Origin: Deltaproteobacteria bacterium
Lineage (GTDB): Bacteria > Desulfobacterota > DSM-4660 > Desulfatiglandales > Desulfatiglandaceae
Length of the DNA stretch: 17,113 bases
Direction: 5' to 3'
NCBI GenBank assembly: GCA_018644785.1
Contig: JABGPV010000091.1
Location: 1-17,113 of the forward strand
Shown here: positions 1 to 7,397 of the stretch, in pieces
Layout: each line of letters begins with the position of its first letter
How positions within the stretch are numbered: the stretch's first letter is position 1
Translations under genes and position numbers: made by a program
The notes under the pieces: model-generated
Seen by the model: the letters and a program-made list of their open reading frames with translations, nothing else
Database searches by the model: none
What the model was told of the DNA's origin: nothing

Positions 1-2
1 CC

Positions 3-596
3 AATTGCCTTAGGTGCTACAAAGACCTGGATTCGGAGATTGCGCCTTGCTCGATCAACGACGACATGGGAGAGATACTGCGCAAAACCGTGGGCTCTGA
101 TGGCATCATTCTATCTTCGGCGGTGCATAACGGGTTCATCACGGGACTTATGACAGTATTTTTCGAACGAATGGCGTGGCGTCTATGCCGACCAACGGGC
201 AGGATTTTGACCTTCAGAGGTGCCCCTCAGCCTCGCGCCAACAAGTGTCGAGCACTGGGCACCATCGTGAGTGCGGGATCGATGCCGACAAAGTTAGGGA
301 AAAGGTACTGCAACGATGGAACGCCATTCATGAGGCAAAACGGTTGCCTCATTCTCAACGCTGATTGGGCTGGAGAGGTGTATGCCGGGGGCGAATTTTC
401 CAAAAAACTGCGGGGTGAGGACTGGCAAAAAGCCTACCTGTATAAAGAACTCACCGACGCACAGCTCAGAGAGGCCAAGGATCTCGGTGTCAGGATGGCT
501 GAGATGATCAAGGCCGGCAGGCTCAGGCCCCTTCATCCTCTGGGTCGGATCGGTCCACTCCTTGATAGGGTCACAAGTTTGTTTATCCGGGAGTGA
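3..596 (+). CDS. Flavodoxin-family / NADPH-dependent FMN reductase-like protein (5'-truncated by window)
   Basis: The frame is open from base 3, so the gene starts upstream of the window; an internal ATG at 66 is not the true start. The visible part begins with a Cys-rich segment (NCLRCYKD...APC), then INDDM, a DGIILSSAVHNGFITGLM stretch resembling the flavin-binding loop of multimeric flavodoxins (usual form SPVYxGxxTxxxKxFxDR), and later ATIVSAG-like and KRYCNDGTPF segments. These fit NADPH-dependent FMN reductase / flavodoxin-fold proteins, which bind FMN and act in cytosolic electron transfer. The substrate cannot be predicted. The last ~18 codons (LGRIGPLLDRVTSLFIRE) lie in a sequence that recurs at 2062-2119, so the C-terminus may have been altered by a duplication. 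The next gene on the same strand starts 75 bp downstream and is functionally unrelated. Confidence 0.8.
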   Translation, partial: NCLRCYKDLDSEIAPCSINDDMGEILRKTVGSDGIILSSAVHNGFITGLMTVFFERMAWRLCRPTGRILTFRGAPQPRANKCRALGTIVSAGSMPTKLGKRYCNDGTPFMRQNGCLILNADWAGEVYAGGEFSKKLRGEDWQKAYLYKELTDAQLREAKDLGVRMAEMIKAGRLRPLHPLGRIGPLLDRVTSLFIRE

Positions 597-599
597 GGC
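541..599 (+). repeat. Direct repeat copy 1 (~59 bp), hairpin-forming
   Basis: This segment matches 2062-2119 with three substitutions and one single-base indel. Weaker similarity continues to about 624 (15 of 24 further positions match 2121-2144). Here it covers the last codons of the flavodoxin-family gene. It contains an inverted repeat, CACTCC (556-561) with GGAGTG (590-595), and an inner GATAG (564-568) facing TTATC (583-587). The base between ATC and GGG is extra relative to copy 2 and changes the terminal codons. Confidence 0.85.
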
Positions 600-671
600 C
601 ATATAATACCACACTACATGGAAGCTATCTCATTTTTTGATGGCATATTTATTACTGATGCGGGTGAATAA

Positions 672-2015
672 ATGATCAAGAGAAGAAACAACAAAACCGG
701 GTTCCACAAAACCATCGTGTTTGCATTTTGCTTTGCAACGTCCCTGCTGTTCTCTGCTGCATCCCATGGCGCTCTGCTCTTCGACAATCTTGGCCAACCC
801 CCCTTGGGTCAGGGTACGATCAGTAATTCCTATTTCAAGGCTCAGAAATTCACCACGGACAGCATTCCTTGCACGCTCAATTGGGCTAAGATCCGAATAA
901 GAGCGAATACCACCGGAAGTTTATTTGCCAAGATTTTTAGCGATAACAGCAATCTACCCGATGCGGAAGTGGGTTCGCTGACGGTACCATCAATTGGACC
1001 CGTCTACGATAACCTCGTATTCACCGCCTCGGGAGCTATAAATCTGTCCGGCAACCGTACATATTGGGTAGTTGTGGGAATCACCAGCGGTGCAGGCGCC
1101 TACGATTGGAATTATACAGAATCAAACACAGGCGCCGGAACCGGATTCTCTTCAAGGTGGGCTTATAGCACCGATACAGGCACCACATGGAAAGGTTCCG
1201 ATACGGAGCCCTTTATGATGCAGGTTGATGTTACAGACGACCCCCCCACCATCGCCTCTTTTACGCCAACATCGGGCACCCTTGGAACAACGGTTACCAT
1301 AATCGGCACCAATTTCTCAGGTACTGAAGTCAAATTTGGAGGAACGGATGCTGCAAGTTTTACAGTGGATTCGCCAACCCGGATCACATCCGTAGTCGGG
1401 GCCGGATCTACAGGGAATGTTACAGTGACCACAAATGGGGGTACCGCCACCAGCGCATCAACATTTATTTATACCCCTCCGGTGACATTGGCCACCGGAA
1501 CCCCCGCTTCTTACAAGGTTACGGTCACAAAGGTTGAAATGTACAACGGAGCCTCCTGGGTTGAGGTTTTTTCAGGGACGGCTCAGCTTGATATGGTGGC
1601 CGGAGGGACATTTCCGGGGATCAATGACGTGAGCCTCCCGGAAGGTACCTACTCCAAGGTAAGGGTCACTTTTAACAACTCATTCCCTGTCACGGGCATG
1701 GCAAATTATAGCGGGAGTGACTATTATACAACGGCCGCCACCTTTGGAGGACAGACCAACCTGGCCAGTACCCCCACAACCGCAGCCGCAAGTATGGCGG
1801 CGTTTACGTTTTATAACCCCGCATGGGGGGCACTCAACGCGGATGTTACACAGACCTACGCAATTACCCTCATTACCGTGGGTGCGGCAACGGATTATCA
1901 GCCAACCTTGAGATTTACCATAAACAGTACGCTTCCCTTGAAGGGAGCTGCGGGTGATCCTCCCAGCTATTTTTTCTCGCTGGATGCACCGACCGGGAGC
2001 CTTGTTGAACCCTGA
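672..2015 (+). CDS. Secreted choice-of-anchor / IPT-TIG domain protein
   Basis: A 447-residue exported protein. The ATG at 672 has a modest Shine-Dalgarno GGGTGA (662-667). A typical signal peptide covers about residues 1-33 (basic start KRRNNK, hydrophobic core, cleavage near SHG/A). Residues ~34-187 resemble choice-of-anchor modules of bacterial surface proteins (YFKAQKFTTDS..., SGNRTYWVVVG). Residues ~190-270 look like an IPT/TIG immunoglobulin fold (PTIASFTPTSGTLGTTVTI followed by IGTNFSG). Residues ~279-335 (YKVTVTKVEMYNGASWVEV ... LPEGTYSKVRVTF) weakly resemble DUF4382-type domains; this last assignment is tentative. No C-terminal anchor helix or sorting motif is seen. It probably acts in adhesion or binding outside the cytoplasm. 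It lies between the two copies of a direct repeat and upstream of another exported protein. Confidence 0.75.
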   Translation: MIKRRNNKTGFHKTIVFAFCFATSLLFSAASHGALLFDNLGQPPLGQGTISNSYFKAQKFTTDSIPCTLNWAKIRIRANTTGSLFAKIFSDNSNLPDAEVGSLTVPSIGPVYDNLVFTASGAINLSGNRTYWVVVGITSGAGAYDWNYTESNTGAGTGFSSRWAYSTDTGTTWKGSDTEPFMMQVDVTDDPPTIASFTPTSGTLGTTVTIIGTNFSGTEVKFGGTDAASFTVDSPTRITSVVGAGSTGNVTVTTNGGTATSASTFIYTPPVTLATGTPASYKVTVTKVEMYNGASWVEVFSGTAQLDMVAGGTFPGINDVSLPEGTYSKVRVTFNNSFPVTGMANYSGSDYYTTAATFGGQTNLASTPTTAAASMAAFTFYNPAWGALNADVTQTYAITLITVGAATDYQPTLRFTINSTLPLKGAAGDPPSYFFSLDAPTGSLVEP

Positions 2016-2061
2016 AACGAGTCTTGCCCTGAATTGTGATATGAATTATCAACCGTTCCGT

Positions 2062-2119
2062 TGGGTCGGATCGGTCCACTCCTTGATATGGTCACAGGTT
2101 TGTATATCGGGAGTGAGGC
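2062..2119 (+). repeat. Direct repeat copy 2 (58 bp), hairpin-forming, in the leader of the glycoside hydrolase gene
   Basis: Near-identical to 541-599. Here it is non-coding and ends 36 bp before the start codon at 2156. The inverted repeat CACTCC (2077-2082) / GGAGTG (2110-2115) is intact, and the inner stem is GATAT/ATATC. The frame that is coding in copy 1 would read LGRIGPLLDMVTGLYIGSEA and T, then a stop. Copy 2 could therefore be a decayed or duplicated flavodoxin 3' end, or a leader RNA element. Confidence 0.85.
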
Positions 2120-2155
2120 GACTTGATGCAGCACAACATTTAAGGAGGTAAACCC

Positions 2156-4519
2156 ATGACGTCTTCTGTTCGGGTGTATATGGCCTTTTTTTCGGTTGCC
2201 TGTTTGTTCACTTTTCTCACTGTGGTTCAGCCTGCCCATGCTGCCGTCAGCAGGGTCTGGGCCAATAACGGGGAAGACAAGGTGACCCGGGATGAGCTCC
2301 GCGCTTATTCAGGGTCTGATGTAACCAATTCTGTTTGGAATGGAAGTCGAATATCCCTGTTCGGAGCCGGAAATGAAGTAATTTCCTTTAACCTGGTTCT
2401 GGAGGCGGCAGGCGCAGCCGCCCGGGATGTTTCGGTTTCCTTTGATACTCTGACAGGACCGGGAGGAGCCTTGATCCATTCGAGTAGCACCTCAGGCAAC
2501 GGCGTCTTCAACTGGGTAGGTCGCAATATCGAACTGTTTTATATCCGCTACCTGGAAATCAAAGGGCTGAGCCACGACCTCTGTTACAACGCGACCTATG
2601 ATGAGCGTCATATTCCCAAGCGGTTTCAACGGCCCTGGACAGGTAATGGGGATGCGACCGGCACATGGCAGGACAGGCCGGATCATAATAAATTCTACCC
2701 TGATATCGCCGTACCTCTTGAACTGGTGCAACAGTTCACGATTGCCGCCAACACCAACCAGAGCATCTGGGCCGATATCTACATCCCCACAACAGCGGCA
2801 AACGGGGTATATCAGGGAACCGTAACGGTTAAGGAAAACGGAACAACAACCCATTCCATACCGGTTTCACTGACAGTGAGAGACTTTATTCTGCCCGATT
2901 ATCCGTCTGCGCCGACCATGCTCTATATTGCCAATGAAGATATCAACTATCGCTATCTGGGATCGGCATACCCTGAACCGGGGAGCAGTGACTACCAAAA
3001 ATCTCTGGTGATCATTAACCGTCACTTCCAGGTTGCCCATCGGCACAAGATCTCACTTATTGACAACTATATGGAGGTCAGCCGGATGGATGACGTCTGG
3101 AAAGACAGACTCGACGGCAGTCTTTTCACCGGGACAAAGGGGTATGACGGCCCCGGTGTCGGTGCGGGCAATAATGTCTATTCCATCGGCACCTATGGCG
3201 GGTGGGCCTGGGGCGAAAACTGGCAGGAAGGTTCAAAGACGGACATGTGGTCCAATACCAATGCGTGGGTGGATTGGTTTACGCGTCAGGCTTTTACGAC
3301 GCCCACGGAATACTTTTTGTACCTCATCGATGAGTCCGACGACTATGCAACCACAGAAAAGTGGGCCCAATGGATGGACAGCAATCCCGGATCTGGAAAA
3401 AGCTTGATGTCCATGGCAACGGTGTCATCGCCGACAGCGTGGGAAAACAGCATCCCGTCCCTTGATATTCCCACATCCAGCATTGCCATGGGCATAACAA
3501 ACCTGTGGGAGAATGCAACCACCGCTCTGGCTCAGAACCCGGGAAAGCGATTTTATTATTACAACGGCGCCCGCCCTGCCTCAGGAACCTTCTGCACGGA
3601 GGATGACGGTGTGGCGCTGCGGGTTAACGGCTGGATTCAGCACAAAAAGAAAATCGACCGCTGGTTTTACTGGGAGAGCACCTATTACAACAACTACCAG
3701 GGGGGGCAGGGCCCGACGGATGTCTTCACCAGGGCTCAGACGTATGGCGGCAAAGAACCGGGACTTGACACGGAATTTGCCATGGGCGAGTACGGCTGGA
3801 ACTATACCAACGGCGACGGCGTACTCTTCTATCCCGGCACGGACCGTCACTATACCGGGCAGAGCTACGGCTTAGACGGCCCTTTAGCCTCCCTGCGCCT
3901 GAAACACTGGCGCCGGGGCATCCAGGACGCCGACTACCTTGCCCTGGCCAATGCCGTGAATCCGGATGCGACCCAGGCCATTGTTGAGCGTATGGTGCCA
4001 AAAGTGTTGTGGGAGTACGGAGTGGAAACCGAGGAAGACCCGACTTATGTGTATACTGGCATCAGTTGGTCAATCGACCCCGATAAGTGGGAAGCGGCCA
4101 GAAAAGAATTGGCCGATATTATTGAAGGGAATACCCCTGGGAAAACAGATCCCATTCCAGAAATAAAGGCCAATGGAGAGGACGGTCCTTTGGTCATTTC
4201 CAGTGCAGAGAAACTTGCCATTACAGTCTCCCTCACCTGCGGAGACCTCTGCGGAAGGGATGCGGATTGGTGGGTAGCACAATCGACGCCTTCAGGAACT
4301 TTCAACTATTATGACCTATCCATGGGATCGATGGTTCCAGGTCTTTCAACCACTCATCAAGGGCCACTATTCAACCTCGGCACCACGCAGCTTTTGAGTT
4401 CCTCCGGCCTAACCGTTGGAACTCATACTTTCTATTTTGCAATGGATTTGAATATGAACGGCGCATTGGATTACGATCCATTGTATCTTGATTCCGTGGT
4501 GGTAAATATAACGCAGTAA
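2156..4519 (+). CDS. Secreted GH123/DUF4091-type glycoside hydrolase-like protein
   Basis: A 787-residue exported protein. The ATG at 2156 is preceded by a near-perfect Shine-Dalgarno AAGGAGGT (2142-2149). The signal peptide covers residues 1-29 (cleavage near AHA/A). Residues ~30-250 form a beta-sandwich-like region. Residues ~250-620 look like the GH123/DUF4091 catalytic barrel: YLIDESDD places an Asp392-Glu393 pair where GH123 enzymes keep their catalytic Asp-Glu, and [18 protein letters not shown] (~578-597) is typical of DUF4091. Characterised GH123 members are beta-N-acetylgalactosaminidases using substrate-assisted catalysis; the substrate here is not known. Residues ~665-787 ([12 protein letters not shown] ... 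[12 protein letters not shown]) look like a C-terminal beta-domain that I recall from other secreted deltaproteobacterial proteins. The stop is 32 bp from the convergent stop of the GcvT-SHMT gene, with no clear terminator between. Confidence 0.78.
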   Translation: MTSSVRVYMAFFSVACLFTFLTVVQPAHAAVSRVWANNGEDKVTRDELRAYSGSDVTNSVWNGSRISLFGAGNEVISFNLVLEAAGAAARDVSVSFDTLTGPGGALIHSSSTSGNGVFNWVGRNIELFYIRYLEIKGLSHDLCYNATYDERHIPKRFQRPWTGNGDATGTWQDRPDHNKFYPDIAVPLELVQQFTIAANTNQSIWADIYIPTTAANGVYQGTVTVKENGTTTHSIPVSLTVRDFILPDYPSAPTMLYIANEDINYRYLGSAYPEPGSSDYQKSLVIINRHFQVAHRHKISLIDNYMEVSRMDDVWKDRLDGSLFTGTKGYDGPGVGAGNNVYSIGTYGGWAWGENWQEGSKTDMWSNTNAWVDWFTRQAFTTPTEYFLYLIDESDDYATTEKWAQWMDSNPGSGKSLMSMATVSSPTAWENSIPSLDIPTSSIAMGITNLWENATTALAQNPGKRFYYYNGARPASGTFCTEDDGVALRVNGWIQHKKKIDRWFYWESTYYNNYQGGQGPTDVFTRAQTYGGKEPGLDTEFAMGEYGWNYTNGDGVLFYPGTDRHYTGQSYGLDGPLASLRLKHWRRGIQDADYLALANAVNPDATQAIVERMVPKVLWEYGVETEEDPTYVYTGISWSIDPDKWEAARKELADIIEGNTPGKTDPIPEIKANGEDGPLVISSAEKLAITVSLTCGDLCGRDADWWVAQSTPSGTFNYYDLSMGSMVPGLSTTHQGPLFNLGTTQLLSSSGLTVGTHTFYFAMDLNMNGALDYDPLYLDSVVVNITQ

Positions 4520-4551
4520 ACAACTGGCGGAAACGTGATCAAGGTCTCAAT

Positions 4552-5193
4552 TTATAAAAGGAGTTTGTGAAGCTTCTGGAGCAACGCTTCGAATTCATTT
4601 CCAGAAAAACAAAATTTCAAATCTTGAAACCGTTGCCGTGTTTTTTCAACCTGGGGTTTAACCTGGGCGTTTTTGACAACCACCTCACTGATCAATGACG
4701 CCAACTCCTGAAAATCCGTCTCTGCCATTCCGAACCTTGTCATCTCCGAAACCCCGAGGCGCAGGGCGCCGGATGCCGTAAATCCCTCTTCATCGGGAAC
4801 CGCCTGGTAGTTGCAGATGATGTTGTTCTCTTCCAGCCTTTTGGCCATCTCCGGACCGCGCCCGTACCCCACGGGCAGTATGACCTGGTGGGTTTCGGTG
4901 TATCCCATGTGGGGTTCTCCCGCCGGTTCAAGGCCGAAGTCCGAAAACGCACGGGCAAAGGCTTTGGCATTGGCGATGATCTTGGGCTGATAATCATTTT
5001 TGAAATGATTCATTTCGTAGGCCGCCATGAGCAGCCCGAGCAGGGTGCCCGGGTGATGGTTGGACACGGATCCGGGAAAGGTGCGTCTTTGAAGGGTTTC
5101 CCAGAGTTCATAACGGGTGTCTTGTTCTGTGAAAGGGCATCCCACAATGCCCCGCTGGGTCCCGAAGTAGGTTTTGTGGGTGGAGCCGGTCAC
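4552..5193 (-). CDS. glyA: SHMT C-terminal part, out of frame with its upstream part
   Basis: This 213-codon frame holds the second half of a serine hydroxymethyltransferase (SHMT). It begins at a GTG that overlaps the upstream stop by four bases (GTGA, 5190-5193). It opens with TGSTHKTYFGTQRGIVG, which carries the THKT motif whose lysine forms the Schiff base with PLP, followed by FPGSVSNHHP (the usual FPGxQGGP loop, degenerate) and SGALRLGVSEMTRFGM (SGIRIGTPAxTxRG motif). Alone it lacks the N-terminal half and cannot be an active SHMT. It is the continuation of the 5190-7208 frame, displaced by one base near 5223. It could be made as a separate peptide by coupled re-initiation at GTGA, or joined by -1 frameshifting; the simpler reading is an indel or sequencing error. 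Corrected, the fusion would be 885 residues. Confidence 0.85.
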   Translation of the reverse strand: MTGSTHKTYFGTQRGIVGCPFTEQDTRYELWETLQRRTFPGSVSNHHPGTLLGLLMAAYEMNHFKNDYQPKIIANAKAFARAFSDFGLEPAGEPHMGYTETHQVILPVGYGRGPEMAKRLEENNIICNYQAVPDEEGFTASGALRLGVSEMTRFGMAETDFQELASLISEVVVKNAQVKPQVEKTRQRFQDLKFCFSGNEFEALLQKLHKLLL

Positions 5194-5223
5194 CAGGTGG
5201 GCGCCCTCTTTAAAGGGTTCCTG
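5190..5223 (-). other. Frame-disruption site with slippery heptamer and GTGA overlap
   Basis: The SHMT frame changes by one base here. Adding a C (minus strand) in CACTTC-AGGAACC at about 5223 gives HFQEPFKEGAHLVTGSTHK. That restores 26 residues from His653 to the PLP lysine, equal to the E. coli SHMT spacing (His203 to Lys229). FQEPFKEGA also matches the conserved FQDPLREGA-like segment I recall from related SHMTs. Six bases downstream, the minus-strand bases 5217-5211 read C CCT TTA in the incoming frame, a heptamer of the X XXY YYZ type used in -1 frameshifting. The stop of the first frame overlaps a GTG of the second frame (GTGA). A lesion or sequence error is favoured over recoding. Confidence 0.75.
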
Positions 5224-7208
5224 AAGTGGGGTCCGATCAACCCCAGTACATGGGCCATGTCCACCATCAGTACGGTATCCCTGAGGCCCTGGTCTTCCAG
5301 GAATTGGGCAATGTCTCTAATGGGTTCCCGGTGAATCACCATGCTTTTCCCCAGGATAATAAGCTCCGGGCGGGACATTTCTATGGCGTTAAGGGTGGCG
5401 GGCACATCGATTTTGTAAGGGTTATCCGGCAATACCGGGAAATTGATCACCGCGGGACGTTCGGTTACGGGATCAACGGCCACAAAGTCCCGGAGTGCCC
5501 CCATGGGCTGGCTGCTGAGATGCCCTCCCTTGGCGATGTGGTGACACAAGACACGCCGGATACGTCGCGCCTCTCGTTTTCGATCGGTGCGATTCAAGTA
5601 GTCCATCATGGCGCTATACACGGCCATATTGGCCATCTGACCGCTGATCATACGGGTTTCCACCTCCCGGCAACCCAGATAGGTTCGCAGTTCCGCTTCC
5701 AGCAGATATTCTACCTCGGCAATGAAATCCGTTCCCTGATAGTAGAAAATGTCCGCATCATAAAATGCTTTTGCATGCTTGTGCTCGGCATAACGAAAGG
5801 CCGGATCCATGATGGAAAGAAGTCGCACCATGGGGGAAAGGGTCATTTCCGATGGAATAAGGTTGATGCATGACTGCTGTCGCCAGGTGTGGTTATCAAT
5901 GGTTTTTTTAAGAAGCCGTGTAACTTTAGTGTTTGAGTTTCGGTCATCTTTAAGCGTCGAAGTGGCTGAATGTCCATAGAGAATCGGACGGGCATAGGGG
6001 GGGGCATCGGATCTCAGGTGAAAGGGCACGACCATCGCCTTAATGGCCTTTCCGCGAACGTCGACAGGGAGGGGTTCGTCCACTTCGATATCACTGTCTA
6101 CATAGCCCAGGCAGATGGCGCGAAGCCGATGTTGATCTGTCAATACGGAGCTTAATCCTTCGCCCTTCATGACCCACATGGGAACCATGGTGCCGCTGGT
6201 GATGACACCCGCTGGTTTGTCTTCTTTGAAGATTTTTGACCCCGGGCGGGCAACACCTCTTTCGATGAGTGCAATGGGTCTGATCATCCGGGGTAGATTC
6301 GCGGGGTCTGCGTGATCATGGCGAATGATTTTTTTAAGATCTTCAAACTGTTTCATCAGCGCTGATTTCCCCACAAAATCGCCTTTCAACGGTGAAAAAC
6401 TGACAGCCGGTTTTGCAATGGGGCAGGCCAGTATGGGAATTTCCCTTCCGTCGGGATCCATGCCCAGTTCGTGGCCGTAAAGGGGGAGCCCCGCCTCAAG
6501 GCGCAGGGTGTCCCGTGCGCCCAGCCCCACGGGAAAAGCGCCTTCTTCCAGAAGGCGCTGCCATATGATCGGGGCGTGATCGCTCTCCATAAACAGTTCA
6601 AAACAGATGGGTTCCCCGGTATAACCGGTACGGGCCAGAAGCACTTCCGTTCCTGAAATTGAAACGGTCCCAACGCAATTGCGTCTCGGTTCCGGGAGTT
6701 GCCCGCGGGATATGATTTTCTGAAGGATCCTTCGGGATTCGGGTCCCTGGAGGGACAACATGGCCATTTCCTGCGTATGGTCCAAGAGCTGAAGTTCGTG
6801 AAAGTCTGCCATAAAGGTTTGAAAATGCAGCCAGTCTTTCTCCCGATTGGCGGCATTGACCACCAGAAGATACTCATCCTCCCGGAATCGATAAAGATAG
6901 GCATCATCCACGGCGCCGCCCGTTTCCGTGGGAATGAGGGTGTACTGGGCTCCCACGGTCTGTATATCCAGGGCTGCCGCATTGTTGGTCAGAACGTGTT
7001 GCAGGAAGGGAAGGGCCTCTTTTCCCCTGACCCGAAAACGGCCCATGTGGCTGACGTCAAAGAGGCCCGCCCCTCGGCGGGTGTTCAGATGTTCCCGAAT
7101 GATGCCGTCGGGGTACATGAGCGGCATTTCCCAGCCGCCAAATTCAACCATTTTAGCGTCCAGGGAAAGGTGCTGATCGTAAAAAGGGGTTCTTTGAAGC
7201 TGGCTCAT
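5190..7208 (-). CDS. gcvT-glyA: GcvT-SHMT fusion: aminomethyltransferase plus N-terminal half of SHMT
   Basis: The start is the ATG at 7208, with Shine-Dalgarno AGGAG eight bases upstream (7217-7221); a TTG at 7226 overlaps that site and is unlikely. Residues ~1-400 are glycine-cleavage T protein: EFGGWEMPLMY near the start, GLFDVSHMG (48-56), GGAVDD with the catalytic-type Asp101, TGYTGE (194-199), GLGARDTLRLEAGLPLYGHE (228-247). T protein releases ammonia and 5,10-methylene-THF from the aminomethylated H protein. Residues ~425 onward are SHMT: LIPSE (450-454), YYQGTDFIAEVE (489-500), SGQMANMAVY (522-531), VDMAH (649-653; Asp and His that hold the PLP ring). SHMT uses methylene-THF plus glycine to make serine, so the fusion would join producer and consumer. 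The frame hits a stop 20 residues after His653, before the PLP lysine. Possible tight coupling of the two reactions is inferred. Confidence 0.9.
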   Translation of the reverse strand: MSQLQRTPFYDQHLSLDAKMVEFGGWEMPLMYPDGIIREHLNTRRGAGLFDVSHMGRFRVRGKEALPFLQHVLTNNAAALDIQTVGAQYTLIPTETGGAVDDAYLYRFREDEYLLVVNAANREKDWLHFQTFMADFHELQLLDHTQEMAMLSLQGPESRRILQKIISRGQLPEPRRNCVGTVSISGTEVLLARTGYTGEPICFELFMESDHAPIIWQRLLEEGAFPVGLGARDTLRLEAGLPLYGHELGMDPDGREIPILACPIAKPAVSFSPLKGDFVGKSALMKQFEDLKKIIRHDHADPANLPRMIRPIALIERGVARPGSKIFKEDKPAGVITSGTMVPMWVMKGEGLSSVLTDQHRLRAICLGYVDSDIEVDEPLPVDVRGKAIKAMVVPFHLRSDAPPYARPILYGHSATSTLKDDRNSNTKVTRLLKKTIDNHTWRQQSCINLIPSEMTLSPMVRLLSIMDPAFRYAEHKHAKAFYDADIFYYQGTDFIAEVEYLLEAELRTYLGCREVETRMISGQMANMAVYSAMMDYLNRTDRKREARRIRRVLCHHIAKGGHLSSQPMGALRDFVAVDPVTERPAVINFPVLPDNPYKIDVPATLNAIEMSRPELIILGKSMVIHREPIRDIAQFLEDQGLRDTVLMVDMAHVLGLIGPHFRNPLKRAPTW

Positions 7209-7243
7209 GGGTTTGGCTCCTAGCAAATTTTATAAGAGAAATA

Positions 7244-7272
7244 ATGATACAATGCCTTACCCGAACTTACAA
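7244..7272 (-). promoter_or_regulatory. Putative sigma70-like promoter for the GcvT-SHMT gene
   Basis: On the minus strand TTGTAA (7272-7267) is followed after 17 bases by TATCAT (7249-7244), giving a leader of roughly 30 bases to the ATG at 7208. Hexamers are imperfect; the call rests on spacing and position only. TATAAA at 7232-7227 is an alternative -10 but would leave almost no leader. Confidence 0.35.
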
Positions 7273-7302
7273 GGGGCAAACGCCCATAAAGATTGAATTG
7301 TC

Positions 7303-7332
7303 TTGACTTGAAAATAGGTCCTTTACTATATA
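7303..7332 (+). promoter_or_regulatory. Putative sigma70-like promoter for the beta-oxidation/mutase cluster
   Basis: TTGACT (7303-7308) is a good -35, with the AT-rich CTATATATG following. TATATA (7327-7332, 18-base spacer) or TACTAT (7324-7329, 15-base spacer) could serve as -10. It lies 65 bp before the thiolase ATG in the ~190-bp divergent intergenic region. No clear operator palindrome was found around it. Confidence 0.45.
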
Positions 7333-7397
7333 TGATGGTTTGTTTTCAGTGAAGATTTCGTGTCTCAAGTTGATGGTTTTTGGAAAGGGGAAATTCA

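Noticed and set aside
541..599. c-di-GMP (GEMM) riboswitch in the repeat preceding exported-protein genes
   Set aside because: The conserved GEMM core (GCACAGGGCAAACC-like segment and GNRA/receptor pair) is absent.
4520..4551. Bidirectional terminator between the convergent genes
   Set aside because: The 32-bp gap has no inverted repeat with a T-tract on either strand.
5226..5873. Plus-strand frame of 215 codons inside the GcvT-SHMT gene
   Set aside because: It is antisense to conserved SHMT motifs and shows no independent protein features.
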